Shown here piece by piece: positions 58,748 to 64,000 of a stretch of DNA of 64,000 nt. A program made the position numbers and the translations under genes. Origin of the DNA: Sporosarcina sp. JAI121 (lineage in GTDB: Bacteria; Bacillota; Bacilli; Bacillales_A; Planococcaceae); contig NZ_JACCCL010000002.1 of the NCBI RefSeq assembly GCF_013408665.1, positions 248,001 to 312,000 on the forward strand. The letters run 5' to 3'. How positions within the stretch are numbered: position 1 is the first letter of the stretch; every line of letters starts with the position of its first letter. Below the pieces are notes generated by a model. It did no database searches. It saw only the letters and a program-made list of their open reading frames with translations, and had not been told where the DNA came from.

Positions 58748-59333
58748 AGCTTGCCTCCTTGTAGGCTTCCGCCGTAACTTCGGGCTTGTCGCTTCCAAAA
58801 ATCGATGACATCACAGCAACGCCAGAAACTCCGCCTTCGTTCAATAGCGGAAAATGGTGCGGTTGTATACCGCCGATTGCATAGACTGGAATCGGAAGTG
58901 AAGCAGTCATCCGAAAAAGTTCGGCTGTTCCACGTGGCGGTAGACCTTCTTTTGACCCCGTTGTGAATAAATGACCATAGAGAAGCCAGTCAGCACCGGC
59001 TTCATGTGCAGCTTCCGCTTCGTCCAGTGAATGGACAGATTGGCCGAATGACAGGTCAGGAAAGTCGGTTTTGACGGTTGATAATGGCATATGTCCAGGT
59101 AGCTGCACTTTATTTATCCCAATACTCGAAGCGATATCAATCCGACTGTGTATGATGATTTTGGTGTCGTCGAATCCTTGCGTTAGCAATTGCCGAATCA
59201 ATTCAATTACGTCCGAATCCGATTTTGACTTTTCACGTAAGATGACGGAGTCGATAAAGGATTCGATTTTCAACAGTTTTTTTATCAATTGGGTATTTTC
59301 CATCTGGTTGTTTGTCACGGCGATTACTTTCAT
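58731..59333 (-). CDS. tenI: Thiazole tautomerase TenI
   Basis: 200-residue TIM-barrel protein related to ThiE; it aromatises the thiazole product. KTDFPDLSFGQSVHSLDEAE, DWLLYGHLFTTGSKEGLPPRG and YAIGGIQPHHF are the family pattern. Start at 59333 behind AGGAGGA, directly after the riboswitch terminator. First gene of tenI-thiO-thiS-thiG-thiF; tenA and thiD, which flank this set in B. subtilis, are absent here. Confidence 0.9.
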   Translation of the reverse strand: MKVIAVTNNQMENTQLIKKLLKIESFIDSVILREKSKSDSDVIELIRQLLTQGFDDTKIIIHSRIDIASSIGINKVQLPGHMPLSTVKTDFPDLSFGQSVHSLDEAEAAHEAGADWLLYGHLFTTGSKEGLPPRGTAELFRMTASLPIPVYAIGGIQPHHFPLLNEGGVSGVAVMSSIFGSDKPEVTAEAYKEASYVTKR

Positions 59334-59351
59334 CAATTTCCTCCTTATCCA

Positions 59352-59388
59352 TAAAAAAGACCACTTTCCATGTATGGAAAGTGGTCTG
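59352..59388 (-). terminator. Riboswitch-controlled terminator of the thi operon
   Basis: On the minus strand GACCACTTTCCA pairs with TGGAAAGTGGTC and is followed by six T, 19 nt before the tenI start. Confidence 0.85.
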
Positions 59389-59424
59389 TCGATGGCATTT
59401 GAATGCACTGAAAAGAAGACACGC

Positions 59425-59515
59425 CACTTCCCTACGCAGGTACAAACCTGTTCAGGTGATAAGGGTAGCGGAGTTGAACTCGTTTCTCAGTCCTTTAAAA
59501 GGATTCCCCTAATGG
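59425..59515 (-). promoter_or_regulatory. TPP riboswitch (THI element)
   Basis: The minus strand reads GACTGAGA, TACCCTT, ACCTGAACAGG and CCTGCGTAGGGAAGTGG in order, the conserved TPP aptamer blocks; P1 closes between CCATT and AGTGG. With the downstream terminator it would stop transcription when thiamine pyrophosphate is abundant. Confidence 0.93.
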
Positions 59516-59593
59516 TCGAATATGTTATAAAGTTGTCAATCTACTAGTAGCATAGCATGTCAACGCAATGAATGAAAGGGCGAACAGCTGCAA

Positions 59594-60313
59594 TCAATCA
59601 TTTAAATGGACATTGTGATGCACTTGTTGAACATCTTCCAAATCATCTAATACATCTATCATTTTCTCAAATTGTGCTTGTGCTTCTGGTGAAAGGGTCA
59701 AGTCATTTTGTGCAAGCATCGTTATTTCAGCGACAGTAAATTCTGTAATGCCCGCACTTTTCAAAGCTTCCTGAACGGCATGAAATTGGTCGGGTTCAGC
59801 ATAAATGATGATAGATTCCTCTTCCTCTAAAATATCACGCACTTCGACGTCAGCATCCATTAACAATTCCAGGACATCATCGGCAGACTTGCCTTCAATT
59901 CCGATAACGGCCGTCGCATCGAACATATAGGAAACGGATCCACTGACACCCATATTTCCGCCGTTTTTACCGAAAGCGGCACGCACTTCCGATGCGGTGC
60001 GGTTGACGTTGTTTGTCAGTGTATCGACAATAACCATCGAGCCATTCGGTCCAAAACCTTCATAGCGGAGTTCATCGAAATTTTCTTCTGAACCGCCTTT
60101 TGCCTTTTCAATCGCACGGTCAATTATGGCTTTCGGCACGCTGTATGTTTTCGCGCGTTCTACAACAAATTTCAGCGCTTGATTCAATTCTGGATCGGGC
60201 TCGCCTTGTTTCGCCACGACATAAATTTCACGGCCGAATTTCGCGTAAATACGACTCGTATCCGCATCCCTCGACGCTTTCTTTTCTTTAATATTATTCC
60301 ATTTACGTCCCAT
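59594..60313 (-). CDS. YebC/PmpR-family regulator (YeeI-like paralogue)
   Basis: 239-residue protein: [39 protein letters not shown] and [13 protein letters not shown] are family signatures. The GRKWNNI N-terminus marks the YeeI/YeeN subgroup rather than YrbC (GHSKWNNI). Family members act as DNA-binding regulators or ribosome-associated factors at difficult peptide motifs. Monocistronic. Confidence 0.9.
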   Translation of the reverse strand: MGRKWNNIKEKKASRDADTSRIYAKFGREIYVVAKQGEPDPELNQALKFVVERAKTYSVPKAIIDRAIEKAKGGSEENFDELRYEGFGPNGSMVIVDTLTNNVNRTASEVRAAFGKNGGNMGVSGSVSYMFDATAVIGIEGKSADDVLELLMDADVEVRDILEEEESIIIYAEPDQFHAVQEALKSAGITEFTVAEITMLAQNDLTLSPEAQAQFEKMIDVLDDLEDVQQVHHNVHLND

Positions 60314-60560
60314 GATGTTTCACTCTCTTTCGATTGTGCATAGATTTACTAAAATTAGTATACAACAAATATATGCGTATAGACGAGTACGAAATGCAAA
60401 AAAATGGCTAATAGGTTGTATAGTGAAGAATGTATTTTTGACCGTCGTTAAGTTTGTAAAATCTGTTGTCGAGTCTTTTGAAAAAATACCTGTTTCTTAT
60501 TGTAAATATAACTTATACTAAAGATAGAACTACATTTTCTTATGGAAAGGAAACGTGGAC

Positions 60561-61244
60561 ATGGAACTTATCTATAAAGGAAAGACAAAAGACGTATACA
60601 AACTGGAGGGCAGCAATGTCCTGTTGAAATTTAAAGATGATGTAACCGGCGAAGACGGGGTTTTCGATCCGGGCGCTAACACAGTAGGGCTGACGATTAA
60701 AGGTGCAGGGCAATCTGGACTGCGCATGACGAAATTTTTCTTTGAGAAAATGGCTGATAAAGGAATTCCGACACATTATGTCGATGCTGATATCGATGAA
60801 GTAACGATGACAGTACGATCTGCGAACATGTTCGGTAAAGGACTTGAAGTCATTTGCAGATACCGTGCAGTCGGAAGCTTCTTGCGCAGATACGGTGCAT
60901 ATTGTGAAGAAGGTCAACCTTTGGACGCTTTCGTTGAAGTGACGCTTAAAGATGACGATCGCAAAGATCCGCCGATAACCAAAGACGCACTTTCGCAACT
61001 TGGTCTTTTGTCGACGGAGGAATACGTTATACTAGAAGCGTTAACGAAGGAAATTGCAGGCGTAGTCAAAGCGGAGCTTGCAGCGAAAGGTCTTGATCTG
61101 TACGACATCAAACTCGAATTCGGGCGCGACAGTGAAACAGGCAATATCATGTTGATCGACGAAATTTCCGGCGGCAACATGCGGGTCTACAAAGAGGGTA
61201 CATATATCACGCCGATGGATCTTGAAAAACTGATCCTTGCATAA
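60561..61244 (+). CDS. SAICAR synthetase-like protein (PurC family), stand-alone
   Basis: 227-residue ATP-dependent ligase fold. It keeps IYKGKTKDVY, LKFKDDVTGEDG, ICRYRAVGSFLRRYG and LYDIKLEFGRD, with DEISGGNMRVY replacing the usual DEISPDTCR. It is not in a pur operon and has its own terminator, so it may be a paralogue with altered substrate. Start ATG 60561 (or GTG 60555) after GGAAAGGA. Confidence 0.82.
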   Translation: MELIYKGKTKDVYKLEGSNVLLKFKDDVTGEDGVFDPGANTVGLTIKGAGQSGLRMTKFFFEKMADKGIPTHYVDADIDEVTMTVRSANMFGKGLEVICRYRAVGSFLRRYGAYCEEGQPLDAFVEVTLKDDDRKDPPITKDALSQLGLLSTEEYVILEALTKEIAGVVKAELAAKGLDLYDIKLEFGRDSETGNIMLIDEISGGNMRVYKEGTYITPMDLEKLILA

Positions 61245-61250
61245 ATTGAG

Positions 61251-61292
61251 AACGCTGTTGATTCCGGGAAATTGGGATTAACAGCGTTTTTT
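61251..61292 (+). terminator. Terminator after the PurC-like gene
   Basis: AACGCTGTT/AACAGCGTT stem followed by six T. Confidence 0.8.
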
Positions 61293-61353
61293 ATACATAA
61301 AAATTCAAATGAAAGCCATCCTCCTTGAGAAGAGACAATAGGGAGGAATCACA

Positions 61354-61911
61354 TTGAAGCAAAAAGTTGTATTATCCATTATGTTGTCCGCGCTTGTAAT
61401 TGCAGGCGGGTGTGGAAATAGCGGCGTGAAAGTGCCGGTCAACGGGGAAAACGCCCAATCATTAACAACGCCAATTTTGAACACAGAAGGAAATAAGATT
61501 GGTGTTGTCAACTTAAGTGAAGGAATTGACGGGGTGACAATCAATATCCAGGCTGAAGGCTTGTCTCCTGGTAAACACGGTATTCACATTCACGAAACAG
61601 CAGTATGTACACCGCCTGATTTCAAATCGGCAGGAAGTCACTTCAATCCAGAGCGTAAAGAACACGGATTTGATAATCCGAAAGGTTTTCATATAGGCGA
61701 TTTACCGAATCTTGAAGTCGATGCGGATGGTAAAATTACGGCCGAAGTGACAACTGCTTTTGTGACGTTAAAGCCGGGTGTTGCTAATTCGCTTCTTGAC
61801 AGTGATGGCAGTTCGCTCGTCATCCATGATAAAGCGGATGATTACAAAACAGATCCAGCAGGTAACTCGGGTGACCGGATTGCTTGTGCAAGTATCGGCG
61901 GGAAGAAGTAA
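61354..61911 (+). CDS. Cu/Zn superoxide dismutase lipoprotein
   Basis: 185 residues, surface-anchored. Lipobox AGGC (Cys ~20). The SodC ligands all appear: HGIHIHE (two Cu His), GSHFNP (bridging His), KEHG and GFHIGDLPNL (Zn His/Asp), and a later VIHDKADD (Cu His); the disulfide cysteines (AVC, IAC) are present too. B. subtilis YojM lacks a Cu ligand, whereas this protein appears complete and may be active. TTG start at 61354 behind GGGAGGA. Confidence 0.88.
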   Translation: MKQKVVLSIMLSALVIAGGCGNSGVKVPVNGENAQSLTTPILNTEGNKIGVVNLSEGIDGVTINIQAEGLSPGKHGIHIHETAVCTPPDFKSAGSHFNPERKEHGFDNPKGFHIGDLPNLEVDADGKITAEVTTAFVTLKPGVANSLLDSDGSSLVIHDKADDYKTDPAGNSGDRIACASIGGKK

Positions 61912-62006
61912 GTAGGGGTATTGAAGCGATTCAGTAGTGATGGCAGTATCCTTGGTAGATATGGCTGTTCACTGCCCCCAACGCGATAACTCTATTCAAG
62001 AGCAAT

Positions 62007-62055
62007 AAAAAACCGGCGGATGCATCGTTCTGATGTTCATCCGCCAGTTTTTCAT
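62007..62055. terminator. Terminator between sodC-like and alcohol dehydrogenase genes
   Basis: AAAAACCGGCGGATG... pairs with ...CATCCGCCAGTTTTT, A-rich and T-rich on opposite sides; serves the minus-strand dehydrogenase and possibly the plus-strand gene. Confidence 0.75.
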
Positions 62056-63195
62056 TCAAGGTTTTAATATGACTTTAATACACTCATCTTCATGATCATG
62101 AAACCGTTGATACGCGGTGGCGGCTTCTTCAAGCGGCACTACATGGGAAATGATTTCTGTCGGGTCGAATTCGCCTTTCGTGATTTTATCGAAAAGCATA
62201 GGCATGTAATGAATGACGGGCGCTTGTCCCATTTTCAGCGTAATGTTGCGTTCAAATAGATTGCCGAGGGGGAACATGTTGTAAAGGGAACCGTAAACGC
62301 CTGTCAGTTGGATGGTACCGAATTTGCGGACGGTATTTTGGGCGATGTCAATGGCGCTTAATGTTCCACCTTGCAGCTTCATTTTTTGTCCCGCTTTCTC
62401 GAACATATTCTTTTTACCGTCCATCCCGACACAATCAATGACAATATCCACTCCGCCGCTAGTCATCTCTTTAATGTGCCCACCTATTTCGTCAAAGTCC
62501 TCGAAATTCAGCGCTTCCACTTTATTCATTTTAACGGCGTGGTTCAGACGGTAAGGGACGTGGTCGATTGCCAGCACACGTTTAGCGCCTTTCATCCAGG
62601 CGAATTTCTGAACCATTAGACCGACCGGACCGCATCCGAGGACAGCGACCGTATCACCTTTTTTAACGCCCGCATTTTCTACGCTCCAATAAGCCGTCGG
62701 CAGGACGTCCGACATGAATAGAAGGGCTTCGTCGGGAAGTTCACAGGATTCAGGGATGACAAACGGCGTGAAGTTGCCGTAAGGAACACGTAAATACTCG
62801 GCTTGTCCGCCTGGGTAATTGCCGTAGCGCTCCGTGAATCCGAGATAACCGCCCGTATCCACGTGGGGATTCAGATTCGAATTATCGCACTGGCTTTCCA
62901 TTTCATGTTCACAATAAAAACAATGCCCGCATGCCAAATTGAACGGGATAACGACGCGATCCCCTTTTTTTACTTTCGTCACATTAGGTCCGACTTCCTC
63001 GACAATACCCATCGGTTCATGGCCGATGACATAGTCTTTGTGCGTCGGCATGGCACCTAAATAGATATGCAAATCAGATCCGCAAATGGCTGTAGAGGTT
63101 ACTTTTACTACAATGTCATCAGGTTTTTCAATTTTAGGGTCATCTACATTTTTCACTTTGATGTCTTTTGCACCTTGGAAAGTTACAGCTTTCAT
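62056..63195 (-). CDS. Zinc-dependent alcohol dehydrogenase (AdhB-like)
   Basis: 379-residue medium-chain dehydrogenase. Catalytic-zinc motif TAICGSDLH and GHEPMGIVEEVG. The structural-zinc cluster has CGHCFYCEHEMESQC (four Cys). The NAD site is VAVLGCGPVGLMVQ (~residue 190). Very similar in plan to B. subtilis AdhB; substrate probably an aldehyde or alcohol. Start at 63195 (MKAVTFQGA) behind GGAGGGG. Monocistronic. Confidence 0.9.
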   Translation of the reverse strand: MKAVTFQGAKDIKVKNVDDPKIEKPDDIVVKVTSTAICGSDLHIYLGAMPTHKDYVIGHEPMGIVEEVGPNVTKVKKGDRVVIPFNLACGHCFYCEHEMESQCDNSNLNPHVDTGGYLGFTERYGNYPGGQAEYLRVPYGNFTPFVIPESCELPDEALLFMSDVLPTAYWSVENAGVKKGDTVAVLGCGPVGLMVQKFAWMKGAKRVLAIDHVPYRLNHAVKMNKVEALNFEDFDEIGGHIKEMTSGGVDIVIDCVGMDGKKNMFEKAGQKMKLQGGTLSAIDIAQNTVRKFGTIQLTGVYGSLYNMFPLGNLFERNITLKMGQAPVIHYMPMLFDKITKGEFDPTEIISHVVPLEEAATAYQRFHDHEDECIKVILKP

Positions 63196-63266
63196 TAAAA
63201 TTCCCCTCCTTTTGGTTATTAGTCTATCCAATTCCCTAGATATGACTCAATAATCCTAATAGGAGT

Positions 63267-64000
63267 TTATTTGAGTAAGAAATTTTCCGTATAATAAGGC
63301 TGCCATTTTTCATTGAATGAAACGCCCGTCCCGAGGTGGCTGTAACTGTCGAGCAGAATATTTTCACGATGTCCCGCAGAATTCATAAGCCCTTCATGTG
63401 CAAAGATACTGCTCGATTGGCCGTACGCCAAGTTTTCACCAGCGCCACGGAATGTAACGCCGTCATCAGCCATTCGATCGAATGGAGACTTTCCTAGTTT
63501 GTTTTCATGGCTGAAATAATCATTATCTGCCATATCGACGCTGTGCTTACGGGCTGTTTCAGCGACATTCGGCTCCCATTTGAGGATGGAAAATCCATGG
63601 CGGACACGCGCCGCATTCGTCAAGTCGAAAAGTTGCTGTTCGAACCCATTGCGCAATTTCACATCACCGCCAGCATAAATACCGTTTTTTTTGTTTTCCA
63701 GTGAAGCGGCTATTAGCTGGACAGCCGTTACTTCTTCATTTTGATGCAAATCATAAAAAACATATGTGTATGTGTCGCCTGATTTAAAGACGTCGAATCC
63801 TTCACTTTCCTGGAGGACGTAGATGTTCAGTCCTTTACGGATTTCTTTGATTGGTTCGCCCAATGATTCGCGGACGGCAGCCTTCTGCGAACCGTACTTG
63901 ATACCGACGGTCGATGAAATTAGATCATCATTCGTATAAATGGCGTTCACCAACCGTTTTTCATCAAATGAAACCATAACGAAATTTTGGTAGCCATTAT
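63267..64000 (-). CDS. CAP-domain (SCP/PR-1-like) protein, 5' end outside the window
   Basis: At least 243 residues of an extracellular CAP protein. An N-terminal CAP-associated region (~residues 1-105) precedes the CAP domain with LTNAARVRHGF, HSVDMADNDYFSH, GENLAYG and SAGHRENIL. The frame stays open upstream of the ATG at 63977 (NGYQNFV before it), so that ATG is probably internal and the gene continues beyond the right edge. Function in spore-formers is unclear. Confidence 0.82.
   Translation of the reverse strand, partial: NGYQNFVMVSFDEKRLVNAIYTNDDLISSTVGIKYGSQKAAVRESLGEPIKEIRKGLNIYVLQESEGFDVFKSGDTYTYVFYDLHQNEEVTAVQLIAASLENKKNGIYAGGDVKLRNGFEQQLFDLTNAARVRHGFSILKWEPNVAETARKHSVDMADNDYFSHENKLGKSPFDRMADDGVTFRGAGENLAYGQSSSIFAHEGLMNSAGHRENILLDSYSHLGTGVSFNEKWQPYYTENFLLK

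Noticed and set aside
60312-60521. 69-codon plus-strand frame in the gap before the PurC-like gene
   Set aside because: No ribosome-binding site and A/T-driven composition; the gap otherwise shows nothing definite.

Overview
The window looks like chromosomal DNA of a spore-forming, low-to-moderate G+C Bacillota of the Planococcaceae type (Sporosarcina-like). The evidence is the full Bacillus-order S10-spc-alpha ribosomal cluster, followed by ecfA1A2T-truA-rplM-rpsI, then cwlD-salA-gerD-kbaA-pdaB, a tRNA cluster, rocF, sigW-rsiW, cdaA-cdaR-glmM and a Pho-type pst operon. GerD, KbaA and CwlD imply endospore formation. The genus is an inference from gene content, not a computed placement.

Layout. 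1-1.1 kb: 3' part of an NhaC-type antiporter gene. 1.2-15.7 kb: ribosomal superoperon from rpsJ to rplQ with secY, adk, infA and rpoA. The methionine aminopeptidase gene (map) expected between adk and infA is reduced to a decayed pseudogene. 15.7-20.3 kb: a structured leader, the ECF vitamin transporter module, truA, then rplM-rpsI with its own promoter and leader. 20.3-25 kb: rhodanese, CwlD, SalA/Mrp, GerD, KbaA and a PdaB homologue that has lost its catalytic residues. 25.1-25.7 kb: five tRNA genes (Asn, Thr, Glu, Tyr, Gln) behind one strong promoter. 26-34 kb: a PAS-GGDEF-EAL protein, arginase, sigmaW with its anti-sigma factor behind an autoregulated promoter, and the c-di-AMP synthase module with glmM. 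34-38 kb, minus strand: pstS-pstC-pstA-pstB with PhoP boxes.

38-55.6 kb is an accessory patchwork: amidohydrolase, methyltransferases, a membrane-anchored PstS-like protein, a truncated flavin oxidoreductase, an EamA transporter, a TipAS-type MerR regulator, an amino-acid exporter, a LytTR/DUF3021/ABC-2 transporter cluster, a GrpB-AAC(6')-like fusion, and Nudix and GNAT enzymes. It also holds most of the repeats. 55.7-59.5 kb, minus strand: a TPP-riboswitch-controlled thiazole operon tenI-thiO-thiS-thiG-thiF. 59.6-64 kb: a YebC-family regulator, a stand-alone PurC-like enzyme, a Cu/Zn superoxide dismutase lipoprotein, a zinc alcohol dehydrogenase, and a CAP-domain protein that runs off the right edge.

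The most unusual non-coding signal is a pair of phased arrays of a degenerate ~21-bp unit (core CCGAYCATAT). One has seven units in front of a methyltransferase gene; the other has three units abutting the PhoP boxes of pstS. Both are oriented the same way relative to the downstream promoter. Two other repeat families are present: a ~95-bp hairpin repeat (28.7 and 53.5 kb) and a palindrome with a GTGAC/GTCAC flank (41.4 and 44.05 kb).
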